Positions 49,101 to 59,846 of a stretch of 64,000 nt of DNA are shown here, in pieces; the stretch's first letter is position 1, and each line of letters begins with the position of its first letter. Both the position numbers and the translations under genes were made by a program. The notes beneath the pieces are model-generated. The model was not told the DNA's origin. It made no database searches and was given only the letters and a program-made list of their open reading frames with translations. Source of the DNA: Eulemur rufifrons (lineage: Eukaryota > Chordata > Mammalia > Primates > Lemuridae); NCBI RefSeq assembly GCF_041146395.1, contig NW_027182879.1, positions 658,001-722,000 of the forward strand, read 5' to 3'.

Positions 49101-51411
49101 CACATGCACCCCCTCGACTCACACTTGCATTCACGCCCACTCACCTCCCACTCACGCTCACTCACACTTGCACTCATACTCACTCATCCTCACTAACCCC
49201 ACTCACCTCACACTCATGCCCACTCACCCCCATTCATGCCCACTCACCTCACAGTCACACCTTCGCCTTTCACTTGCACTCACACCCACTCACCTCCCAC
49301 TCACGCCCAGTAACACTGGCACTAATGCTCACTGACCTCCCACTCATGCCCACTCACACTCACACTCACGCTCACTCACCTCCCACTCATGCCCACTCAC
49401 CTCTTACTGACGCCTACTCATGCCCACTGACACTGACTCACCTGACACTCATGCCCACTCACCTCCCACTCAGGTTCACTAACACTCACACTCACGCCCA
49501 CTCACACTGACACTCACACCCACTCACCTCGTACTCATACCTACTCACACGCCCTGAAGTGGACTCACCTCACACTCATGCTGACTCACCTGCCACTCAA
49601 GCCCTCTCACGCTCACACTCATGTCCACTCACACTCACACTCATGCCACTCACACTCACTAACGTCCATTCACACGTGCACTCACGCCCACTCACCTCCC
49701 ACTCACACCCCCACACACTCACACAAAGGCCCACTCACACTCGGACTCACGCTCTCACCTCACACACACACCCACTGACCTCCCACTCATGCCCACTCAC
49801 ACTCATGCTAGCTCACGTCCCACTCACGCTCACTGATTTTTGCACTCATGCCCACTCACACTCTCACACCCACTCACCAACCACTCACACCCATACACCT
49901 CGCACTGATGCCCACTGACACTCACACTCATGCCACTGTGACCCACTGATGCCCACTCAGCTCGCACTCACACCCACTCACATTGCACTCAAGCCTGCTC
50001 ATCTCCCACTCACGCCCACTCAAACTCACACTCATGCCCACTGACTTCACACTCATACCCACTCACCTGCCACTCATGCCCACTCACCCTCACACTGACT
50101 CCCACTCAAACTCACACTCACGCTCACTCACATCCCACTCACACCCACTCACCTCACACTCACTTCCTCACCTGACATTTTCACTCATGCCCACTCACCT
50201 CCCACTCACACCCAGTAACACTGGCACTAACACTGACCTCCCACTCATGCCCACTCACACTCGTACTCACGCAAACTCACACTCACTCTGACGCCCACTC
50301 ACCACCTTCTCATGCCCACTCACCTGACACTCAGACCCACCCACCTCCCACTCAAACCATCTCACATTCGCAATCATGCCCACTAACACTTGCACTCAAG
50401 CCCACTCACCCTCACACTGACTCTCACTGACACTCACAGTAATGCTCACTCACCTCCCACTCACGCCAACTCACACTCACACTCACACCCACTCACCTCG
50501 TACTCATGCCTACTCACACCCACTGCCACTGACTCACCTCACACTCACGCCCACTCACCTCCCACTCAGGCCTACTAATACTCATACTCATGTCCACTCA
50601 CACGCAGTCACCTCATACTCACACCTACTCACACACACTCATGCTGACACACCTTACATGCCCATTCACCTCCAACTCACGCCCACTAACCTCCCACTAA
50701 TGCCCACTAATACTCGCACTCACACCCACTCATACTCACACTAACACCCACTCACATTCGGACTCACCTTCTCACCTCAAACTGATGCCCACTCACCTCC
50801 CACTAACACCCACTCATACTCACACTCACACTCACTCATCTCCCATCATGCCCACTCACACTCACACTCATTCCCGCTCACCTCCCACTCACGCCCACTC
50901 ACCCTCTCACTCACATCCACTCACACTTGACCTGATGACCACTCACCTCCCACTCACACCGACTCACACACGCACTCATGCTCTCAGCTCACACTCACGG
51001 CCACTAACCTCACACTCATGCCCTCTCCTCACACTCGCACTCATGCCCACTCACCTCCCACTAATGCCCACTTGCACTCGCACTCATGCTGACTCAACTC
51101 CCACCCACGCACACTCACACTCACACTCACGCCCACTGACTTCACACTGACGCACACTCACCTCCCACTCACGCCAACTCAGATCGCACTCACGCCTACT
51201 AGGACTCACACTCACACCCACTCACCTAGCACTCATGCCCACTCACACTTGCAATCTTGCTCTCACCTCACACAAACACGCACTAACCTCCCACTAATGC
51301 CCACTGACACTCTCATTCACACCCACTCACCTCGCACTCACAACCACTCACATTCGCATTCACGCCCACTCATATCCCACTCACACCCACTGGCAATCAC
51401 ACTCATGCCCA

Positions 51412-51980
51412 CTCACACTTGGACTCATGCTCACTTACTTCCCACTCACGCCCACTCACACTCACACTCACCCCCAGTCATCTCCCATTCACACCTGCTC
51501 ACACACACATTAATGCCCAATCACACTCCAACTCATGCTCTCACCTCACACTCACGGCCACTCACCTCACACTCGTGCCCTCTCCTCTCACTCGCCCTCA
51601 TGCCCACTCATCTCCCACTGTTGCCCAGTCACACTTGCACTCACACTCACTCATCTCCCACTCACACCTACTCACACTCGCTCTCACGCTCTAACCTGAC
51701 ACAAAGCCACACATGACCCACTCTTGCCCATTCACCCGCACACTAACGCCCACACGCACTGATGCCCAGACACTTCCGACTCATGCCCACACACACTCAC
51801 ACTCTTACCTCACACTCACGTCCACGCACCTCCCACTCCCACTCACTCCCATTCCCACTCATGCTCACTCACTCCCTCTCAAGCCCACTGACACACTAGT
51901 GCACACTAACACTCGCCCTCTTGCCCACTCACCTCCCACTAATGCCCACTCACACTCACACTATTGCCCACTCACACTCA
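51412..51980. repeat. Left copy of a ~2.4-kb-spaced duplication in the minisatellite
   Basis: Contains in order ACTTGGACTCATGCTCACTT, CACCCCCAGTCA, TAACCTGACACAAAGCCAC (51692) and CACTATTGCCCACTCACAC. The same order appears at 53826-54380. Confidence 0.75.
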
Positions 51981-53825
51981 GACTCACACTCTGACCTCAC
52001 ATGGCCACTCACCTCACACTCATACCCTCACCTGACACTCGCACTCACGCACACTCACCAGACCTCACACCCATTCACACTTGCACTCACGCCCACTCAC
52101 CTCCCACTCACAACCACTCACCTAGCACTCATGCCCATGCACATCGCACTCATGCCCACTCACCAGTGACTCACATCCACTCACACTTGCACTCATGCTA
52201 ACTCACCTCCTGCTCATGCCCGCTCACACTTGCCCTCACCTTCTGACATCCCAATCACACCCACTCACACTCACACTCATGCCCACTCACGTCCCAATCA
52301 CACACACTCACACACACACTATCGCCCACTCACACTCAGACTCATGCTCTCACCTCAAACTCAGAGCCACTCACATCTCACTCAAGCACTCACCTCACAC
52401 TCGCACAGATGCCCACTCACACTTGCACTCACACACACTCCCACTTGGACTCAGGCTCACTCAGCTCCCTCTCATGCCCGCTCACACTCTCACTCACGCT
52501 TTCACCTCACACTCACACCCACTCTCCTCCTGATAATGCCCACTCACACTTGCACTCACACCTTCACCTCACACTCGGACTCATGCCCACTCACCTCCCA
52601 CTCACTCCCACTCACACTCACACACACGCACGCTCACCTCTCTCTCACAACCACACACACACACAAATGCCCACTCACACTCAGAGTCATGCTCTCAACT
52701 CACACTTATGGCCACTCACCCCACACTCACGCCCTAACCTCACACTTTCACTCACGCCCATTGACCTCACACTCATACCCACTCACCTCGCGCTCAAGCC
52801 CACTAACACTCTCACTCATGCCCACTCACATTGCAAACATGCCCACTCAGCTCGCACTCATGCCCACTCACCTTGCACTCATGCCCACTCACACTCGCAC
52901 TCACGCTCTCACTTAACACTGACACCCGCTAACCTCCCCTAAGGTCCACTGACACTCTGACTCATGCCCACTCACCTCCCACTCACACCCACTCACACTT
53001 GCACTCACGCCCACTCACGTCCACTCATGCCCACTCGCACTCACGCTCATGCCTACTCACACTTCGACTCATGCTCACTTACCTCCCACTCACACCCAAT
53101 CACACTCGCACTCACACCTGGTTACCTCCCATTCACACCCTCTCACAAACACATTAATGCCCACTCACACTCAGACTCACACTCTCACCTCACACTCATG
53201 GCCACTCACCTTGCACTCATGCCCTCTCCTCACACTCACACTCATGCCCACTCATCTGCCACTAATGCTCACTCACACTTACACTCACACTGTCACCTGA
53301 CACTCAGACCCACTCACGGCCCACTCAAGCCCACTCACCGTCACAGTAACGCCCACTCACACTCGCTCTGACGCCCACTCACCTCCCACTCATGCCCACT
53401 CACACTAACGCCCACTCACAGTCTCACACTCTCACCTCACACTCACGGCCACTCACCTCACACTCATGCCCTCTCCTCACACTCGCACTCATGCTCACTC
53501 ACCTCCCACTAATGCCCATTCACACTCGCACTCACGCTGACTCAACTCCCATGCACGCACACTCAAATGCCCACTGATCTCACACTCACACACTGACCTC
53601 CCATTCATGCCAACTCAGCTCGCACTCACGCCCACTAAGAATCCCAATCACGCCCACTCAACTTGCACTCACACCCACTCACCTCGGACTCACACCTACT
53701 CACCTCGCACTCATGCTCTCACCTCACACTAACACCCACTAACCTCCCACTAATGTCCGCTGACACTCGCACTCATGCCCACTCATGTCCCACTCACACC
53801 CACTGGCACTCACAGTCACGCCCAC

Positions 53826-54380
53826 TCACACTTGGACTCATGCTCACTCACCTCCCACTCACACCCACTCACACTTGCACTCACCCCCAGTCACCTCCCA
53901 CTCACACCCTCTGACACACACATTAATGCCCACTCACACTCCGACTCACGCTCTCACCTCACACTCACAGCGGCTCACCTCACACTCATGCCCTCTCCTC
54001 CCACTCGCCCTCATGCCCACTCACCTCCCACTATTGCCCACTCACACTAGCACTCATGCTCACTCACCTCCCACTCACGCCCACTCTCACTCTAACCTGA
54101 CACAAAGCCACTCACGACCCACTCACACCCACTCACCCTCACACTAATGCCTACTCACACTTGCACTGATGCCCAGATACCACCCACTCACCCCTATGCA
54201 CACTCACACTCTTCCCTCACACTCACGTCCCCTCACCTCCCACTCATATGCACTCACTCTTGCCCTCACACTCACTCACCCCCTCTCAAGCCTACCGACA
54301 CACTAATGCACATGATCACTCGCACTAACGCGCACTCACCTCCCACTAATGCCCACTCACATTCACAGTATTGCCCACTC
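53826..54380. repeat. Right copy of the ~2.4-kb-spaced duplication
   Basis: Same landmarks as 51412-51980, offset about 2.40-2.41 kb (TAACCTGACACAAAGCCAC at 54093). A third, shorter recurrence of that phrase is at 54525, 432 bases further on. Confidence 0.75.
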
Positions 54381-55780
54381 ACACTCAGACTCATGCTCTC
54401 ACCTCACACTCATGCCCTCTTCTCCCGCTCGCACTCATGCCCACTCACCTCCCACTTTTGCCCACTTACACTCACACTCTCACTCACCTCTCACTCACAC
54501 CCACTCACACTCGCACTCACACTCTAACCTGACACAAAGCCACTCATGACCCACTCACACCCACTCACCCTTACACTAATGCCCACTCACAATTGCACTG
54601 ATGCCCAGACACCTCTGACTCACGCCCATGCGCACTCACACTCTTACCTCACACTCACGTCCACTCACCTCCCACTCACACCCACTCACACTCTTACTCA
54701 TGCCCACTCACACTCACACCCACTCACCTCACACTCACACCCACTCACACTCACACCCACTCACACTCGCACTCATGCATTCACCACACAATCAGGCCCA
54801 CTCACATCCCACTCATGCCAACTCACACTTGCACTCACTCTCTAATCTCACACTAGCGCCCTCTTTCCCTTGCACTCATGCCCTCACCTGACACTCGCAC
54901 TCACGCCCACTCACCTTGCACTCATGCCCACTCTCACTTGCGCTCACACTGACTCAACTCTCACTGCCACCCACTCACACTGGCACTCATGCCCACTCAC
55001 CTCGCACTCATGCCCACTCACCTCGCTCTCATGCCCATTCACACTTGCACTCACACTCTCACCTCACACTCACACACAATTACCTCCCACGAATGCCTGG
55101 AACACTCGCACTCACGCCCACTCCCCTCCCACTAATGCCCACTCAACTGGTACTCATGCTCACTGACGTCCCATTCATTCCCACTCACCCTCTCCCTCAC
55201 GCTCACTCAACTCGCAGTCACTCCCACTCACATCACACTCAGGACCTCTCACCTCCCACTCATGCCCACTCAAATTCACACTCAGGCTGACTCACACTCG
55301 AACTCACACTCACTCACCTCCCACTCACGCCCGCTCACCACCCACTCATGCCAGCTCACCTCGCACTCATGTCCAATCACATCACACTCATGCCCAATCA
55401 CATTGCACTCACGCCTGCTCACCACCAACTCATGCCAACTCACACTCACACTCACGGAATTCAAACACACTCACGCCCACTCACACTTGGACTCATGCTC
55501 ACTTACCTCCCACTCAGGCCCACTGACAATTGCACTCATGCCCAGTCACCTCCCACTCACACCCTCTCACACTCACATTAACGCCCACTCACACTCAGAC
55601 TCATGCTCTCACCTCACACTCATGGCCACTCACATAACACTCATGTCCTCTCCTAACACTCACACTCATGCTCATTCACCTCACACTCTTCCCCACTCAC
55701 ACTCGCACTCACGGACTCACCTCACACTCATGCCCACTTACCTCCCACTCACATCCACTCACACTCGCATTCACGCTCAC

Positions 55781-56310
55781 ATCTATGCCTCTTTAAACCC
55801 AACATGGCTTCTGTGGACAAAAGTATACTGAGCCCTACCTCACTTGGTATTGCCAATGCCTGGCAAGAAGTCATTATTTTAAGTATCATTCCACCATCAT
55901 TCCTCCATTATTTCAAAAAGCAGAGCACCTTTCACCAGTTAGCATAAGAATGAGTCACTGAAGGGGACGTGTTTGTGTAGGGTGGTGGTGGGAGGCCTTC
56001 TGTCAGTCCGGTGTTTATTTTTATTATCTCCATAGAGGAGAAGTGGGCATGAGTGTGACAGGTGAAAAGTGCGCTTCCTATATCAGTCTTAGACTGAAAT
56101 ATGATCCGCACTTTTCTCCCCATTACTTTAAGGATCATTTGATTCATCAGCTGGGAATCCACCATGGTTCTCTAGAATCCTCTATGTGTAGGCCCAGGTA
56201 ACTGGCTAGTTCGAAGAACTATGCCACAGAGCTTTTGAAATAATCACTATGTTGAGAATTATTTGCCAGTTTTTGCAGCACCTTTCACCATAATTGTGAT
56301 AAGGTTCATC
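55781..56310 (+). repeat. Unit 1 of the ~555-bp tandem repeat
   Basis: The left edge follows ACTCGCATTCACGCTCAC of the minisatellite. The palindrome is present but worn: arms 56065-56086 and 56093-56115 show about four mismatches. The GATGGCTGCC site has become ACATGGCTTC. Confidence 0.85.
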
Positions 56311-56777
56311 TCTGTCTCCTTGAAACCAAGAGGGCTTCCATGGAAAAACTATGCTGAGGCCCAGCTCACTTGGTGTGGCCGATACTTGATCCTGGAGCCT
56401 GGCAAGAAGCCATTCTTTTAAGTATCATTGCACCATCCTTTTTCCATTATTTACAAAAGCAGAGCACCTTTCACCATTTAGCATAAGGATCAGTCACTGG
56501 AGGGTAGGTTTTCGTGTGGGGTTGGGGGGGTGGTGGGAGGCAGACCATCTGTCAGTATGGTGGTTTGTTTATATTATCCCCAGAGAGGAGAAGTGGGCAT
56601 GTGTGTGGCAGTTGAAAAGTGTGGATCCTGTTTCAGTCTTAGACCCTTCTATGCGTGGGCACAGGTAACTGGCTTGTACCAAGAAGTATGTCACAGAGCT
56701 TTTGAAATAAACACTACATTGAGAGTTATTTGCCAGTTTTTGCAGCACCTTTCACGATAATTGTGATAAGGTTCATC
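56311..56777 (+). repeat. Unit 2, with deletion from the palindrome
   Basis: Only the left palindrome arm remains. Sequence jumps at about 56639-56643 from CAGTCTTAGAC straight to CCTTCTATGCG, skipping about 88 bases. TAGAC flanks both deletion ends in complete units, a five-base microhomology. Confidence 0.85.
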
Positions 56778-57286
56778 TCTCCCTCCTTAAATCCAAGATG
56801 GCTGCGACGGAAAAAACTATGGTGAGGCCTGGCTAACTTGGTGTTGCCGATACTTGGTATTGGAGCCTGGCAAGAGACCACTCTTTCAAGTATCATTCCA
56901 CCATCCTTTCTCCATTATTTTAAAAGGCAGAGCACCTTTCGCCAGTGAGCATAAGAATGAGTTGCTGGAGGGGATGTTTTTATGTCGAGTCAGGGGGTGG
57001 TGGAGGGGCAGGCCCTCTGTCAGTCTGGTGATTTGTTTTTATTATCCCCAGAGAGGAGAAGTGGGTATGTGTGTGGCAGGTGAAAAGGGCGGATCCTGTT
57101 CCTTTAAGAATCATTTGATTCATCAGCTGGGAATCTACCAAGGTTCTGTAGACCCCTCTATGCGTGTGCCCAGTAAACTGGCTGGTTCCAAGAAGTATAC
57201 CGCAGAGCTTTTGAAATAACTACTACGGTGAGAATTATTTGCCAGTTTTTGCAGCACCTTTCACAATAATTGTGTTAAGATTCACC
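56778..57286 (+). repeat. Unit 3, with deletion inside the palindrome
   Basis: At about 57100 GGCGGATCCTGTT passes directly to CCTTTAAGAATC. About 45 bases (loop and right arm) are lost, with GTT shared at both ends. The CAAGATGGCTGC motif is intact at 56794-56805. Confidence 0.85.
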
Positions 57287-57836
57287 TCTGCATCCTTAAA
57301 CACAAGATGGCTGCCATGGAAAACACTATGCTGAGGCATAGCTCACTTGGTGTTGCCAATACTTGGTACTGGACCCTGGCAAGAAGCCAGTTTTTTAAGT
57401 ATCATTCCATGATCCTTTCTCCACTATTTTAAATGGCAGAGCACCTTTTGGCAGTTAGCATAAGAATGAGTCACTGGAAGGGACTTTATTTGTGGGGTCG
57501 GGTGGTGTTTGGAGGGGCAGGCCATCTTTCAGTCTGGTGGTTTGTTTTTATTAGGCCCAGAGAGGAGAAGTGGGCATGTGTGTGGCAGGTGAAAAGTGCT
57601 GATCCTCTTTCAGTCTTAGGGTGAAAGAGGATCAGCAGTTTTCAGCCCGTTTCTTTAAGAATCCTTTGATTCATCACCTGGCAATCTACCATGGTTCTCT
57701 GGACCCCTCAATGCGTGGGACCCTTTAACTGGATACTTCCAAGAATTATGCTGCAGAGCTTTTGAAATAACCACTACGTGGAGAATTATTTGCCAGTTTT
57801 TGCAGCACCTTTCCCATAATTGTGACAAGGTTCGTC
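57287..57836 (+). repeat. Unit 4, complete palindrome with paired changes
   Basis: Arms at 57592-57612 and 57622-57642 pair at 20 of 21 positions although both differ from other units: GCTGATCCTCTTTCA on the left where units 2 and 3 have GTGGATCCTGTTTCA or GCGGATCCTGTTTC. The CAAGATGGCTGCC motif is at 57303-57315. Confidence 0.9.
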
Positions 57837-58391
57837 TCTGCCTCCTTAAACCAAGCTGGCTGCCATGGACAAAACCATGCTGAGGCCTACCTCACTTGGT
57901 ATTGCCTATACTTGGTACTGGAGCCTGGCAAGAAGCCAGTCTTTTAAGTATCATTCCACCAACCTTTTTCCATTGTTTTAAAAGGCAGAGCACATTTTGC
58001 CAGTTAGCATAAGAATGAGTTGCTGGAGGGCACGTTGTTGTGTGGGGTCAGGTGGTGTGTGAGGGGGCAGGCGCTCTGTCAGTCCAGTGTTTTTTTTTTT
58101 TTTTAATTATCCTCAGAGAGGAGAAGTTGGCATGTGTGCAGCAGGTGAAAAGTGCGGATCTTGTTTTAGTCTTAGACTGAAACAGGATCCACATTTTCTG
58201 CCCGTTCCTTTAAGAATCATTTGACTCTTCTTCCGTGAATCCACCATGGTTCTCTATAACCCTCTATGCGTGGCCCCAGGTAACTAGCTCGTTCCAAGAA
58301 GTATGCCACAGAGCTTTTGAAATAACCACTACGTGGAGAATTATTTGCCAGTTTTTGCAGCACCTTTCACCATAATTGTGACAAGGTACTT
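57837..58391 (+). repeat. Unit 5, complete palindrome and expanded T tract
   Basis: Palindrome arms are at 58148-58170 and 58176-58197. The GGTTTGTTTTTATTAT segment of other units is replaced at about 58089-58110 by a run of about 20 T, a local length expansion. Confidence 0.9.
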
Positions 58392-58783
58392 CTCTACCTC
58401 CTTAATCCCAAGATGGCTGCCAGGGAAAAAACTATGCTGAGGCCTAGCTCACTTGGTGTTGCCGATACTTGGTACTGGAGCCTGGAATAAAACCAGTCTT
58501 TCAAGTATCATTCCACCATCCTTTTTCCATTATTTTAAAAGGCATAGCACCCTTTGCCAGTTAGCATAAGAATGAGTCACTGGAGGGGACGTTTTTGTGT
58601 GGGGTCGTGTGGTGTGTGTGGGGGGGCAAGCCCTCTGTCAGTCCAGTGGTTTGTTTTTATTTTGCCCAGAGAGGAGAAGTGGGCATGTGTGTGGCAGGTG
58701 AAAAGTACGGATCCTGTTTCAGACTTAGACTGAAACAGAATCCGCACTTTTCAGCCCGTTCCTTTAAGAATCCTTTGATTCAT
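58392..58783 (+). repeat. Unit 6, truncated by the LINE-1
   Basis: Palindrome arms are at 58701-58722 and 58730-58751. The unit follows the consensus as far as CCTTTGATTCAT (58783) and then changes to TCTCAATGATGG, so the L1 begins here and removed or displaced the remaining ~165 bases. Confidence 0.85.
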
Positions 58784-58872
58784 TCTCAATGATGGTGGAA
58801 TGGTGGTGACCTCCTGGATTCGTGCTCCTGGAGTGGAAGGCATGGGTCTCCCACTGCCACAACCCTAGAGGT

Positions 58873-59787
58873 TCACTTCCCCACAAGAACGGTGGTGGGA
58901 ATCCATGGAGAATCAGCGTGGGACAGAGAGAGAGAGAGCAAGAAAAGACTGAGGTGATTAGGGAAATAAATCACCAAAATCTGGAGAGTGCGGGATGGCC
59001 AATAGAGAAGGGAGCACGGGACAGCTGTACCCACCTCAGCAGAGAGTGGGGTGGGTTCAGTCCCACAGGAAAGCATCTTGTTCCCCCTCTGACCTCCACA
59101 CCCACTCAATTGAGGATCTGCCTGAAGTCGGTGCAGAATCACCACAGGAGACATGGGGCTCTGCAGAGAGGAGACATTGGCAGGAGGCATTTTGGACCCT
59201 GGAGTGCTGTACGCAGCTGACGCACCTAGCAACTGTCTCCTATACGCGGGCGGTGGGGCTGCTTCGGTCCCGGCTCTAGCAGACGCCAAACTGCCTCGTA
59301 TAGGTGGGTGGCTGGATTCTCCCGCTCCCCGGCTCTTCTGGCCTCTACCGGTCCCTGAGCATTCAACCCCAGCAACAGTGATCTGCAGACGGGCGGCCGC
59401 CATTGTCGGGGTCCACAGCCTAAATGCTGAGGAGCGATTGGGTACCGGGCGGCTCCCTGGGTGGCTCCCTTCCCTAGTCCACGTACCCTGACTAGGAGCT
59501 CCACCTTTGTGTGAACACTGAGTGGTTCCCCAGTCACGAGAGAGTGGAGCGTGGACCTTGCAGACATTGGGGTGGGGCAGACCATCGCCCGCGGGAACTG
59601 CAGTGGCTGGGGCGCTGGGCAAATGAGGGCACCGCTCCCCTCTCCCTATCCACTGTCTTTCTTGCAGAGAGAGACAGAAGCCACCTCGGGAGAGGAAGAG
59701 GGGCAGCCCCCACAGCGGAGCTAGCAAAATCCTGAACAATATGTGAAGGGCTCCCCCTAGTGACAGAGGAGGCAGCTTACCTGGCAC
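58873..59787 (-). other. 304-codon open frame antisense to the L1 5' UTR
   Basis: An uninterrupted ATG-to-stop frame on the minus strand covers about 86% of the 5' UTR. The product would be rich in Pro, Ser, Gly, Leu and Ala, with a hydrophobic N-terminal stretch (roughly residues 6-33) and an internal Met-Ala-Ala-Ala at the YY1-like site. No domain is recognised. Great-ape L1 elements have a short antisense ORF0 in their 5' UTR, but this frame is much longer and I see no basis to call it homologous. GC-rich composition could keep it open by chance. Confidence 0.35.
59396..59406 (-). promoter_or_regulatory. YY1-like motif in the L1 5' UTR
   Basis: Reads ACAATGGCGGC on the minus strand, fitting the AANATGGCGGC form of YY1 sites. 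In human L1 a YY1 site near the start directs accurate initiation, but here the motif is about 610 bases into the UTR, so any role may differ. Confidence 0.5.
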
Positions 59788-59846
59788 TCACAGTGTGCCC
59801 CTATCCAGACTAAAGCTGAAAGAAGGGATCTTAAGGATTCATTCAG

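Larger units (their letters stand above)
40389..55780. repeat. 15.4-kb CACTCA-type minisatellite, G-poor on the + strand
   Basis: Built from alternating 10-12-base steps, CACTCA(C/T)GCC and CACTCACCTCC or CACTCACACTCG, giving a loose 21-22-base unit. G occurs almost only in CACGCC, CATGCC, CTCGC, CTTGC and CGGACTC, so the + strand is nearly G-free and the minus strand has GGG about every 10 bases. Longer phrases recur throughout, for example CACTCGGACTCACGCTCTC followed by ACGGCCACTCACCTC (about 40700, 41000, 44830, 46205, 49740 and more). Open frames of 60-284 codons in all + frames are rich in His, Thr, Ser and Pro because the strand lacks G and so rarely makes stops. No gene, RNA or interspersed element was seen inside. 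Confidence 0.9.
55781..58783 (+). repeat. Tandem repeat of a ~555-bp palindrome-bearing unit (about 5.7 copies)
   Basis: The landmark GCCAGTTTTTGCAGCACC recurs at 56265, 56732, 57241, 57792 and 58347, so unit lengths are 467, 509, 551 and 555. Each full unit reads, in order: CCAAGATGGCTGCC, CTCACTTGGTGTTGCCGATA, AAGTATCATTCCACCATCC, GCAGAGCACCTTTCGCCAG, GAGAGGAGAAGTGGGCATG, a long palindrome, CCGTTCCTTTAAGAATC, CCATGGTTCTCTAG and the landmark. Reading frames across it (56530-56760, 56854-57219, 57433-57624, 58595-58792) do not agree between units, so there is no conserved protein. I do not recognise the family; a fragment of an interspersed repeat amplified in tandem is possible. Confidence 0.9.
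58784..59846 (+). promoter_or_regulatory. LINE-1 5' UTR / internal promoter region
   Basis: About 1.06 kb before ORF1. CGs are concentrated at about 59150-59500, unlike the A-rich ORFs that follow. A YY1-type motif reads ACAATGGCGGC on the minus strand (59396-59406). L1 5' UTRs are known to hold an internal RNA polymerase II promoter and often an antisense promoter; I infer the same role here from position and composition. Short + frames (58822-59220, 58995-59279, 59153-59491, 59511-59735) overlap one another in different frames and are not supported as proteins. Confidence 0.8.

Noticed and set aside
40459..55831. His/Thr/Ser/Pro-rich frames (up to 284 codons) as mucin-like or metal-binding proteins
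   Set aside because: The + strand almost lacks G, so stops are rare in every frame. Frames overlap each other throughout the minisatellite and none has non-repeat flanks.
55781..58783. D4Z4/DUX4-like macrosatellite with a conserved gene
   Set aside because: Units are only ~555 bases, frames are not conserved between units and no homeodomain is visible. Only the presence of YY1-like sites is similar.
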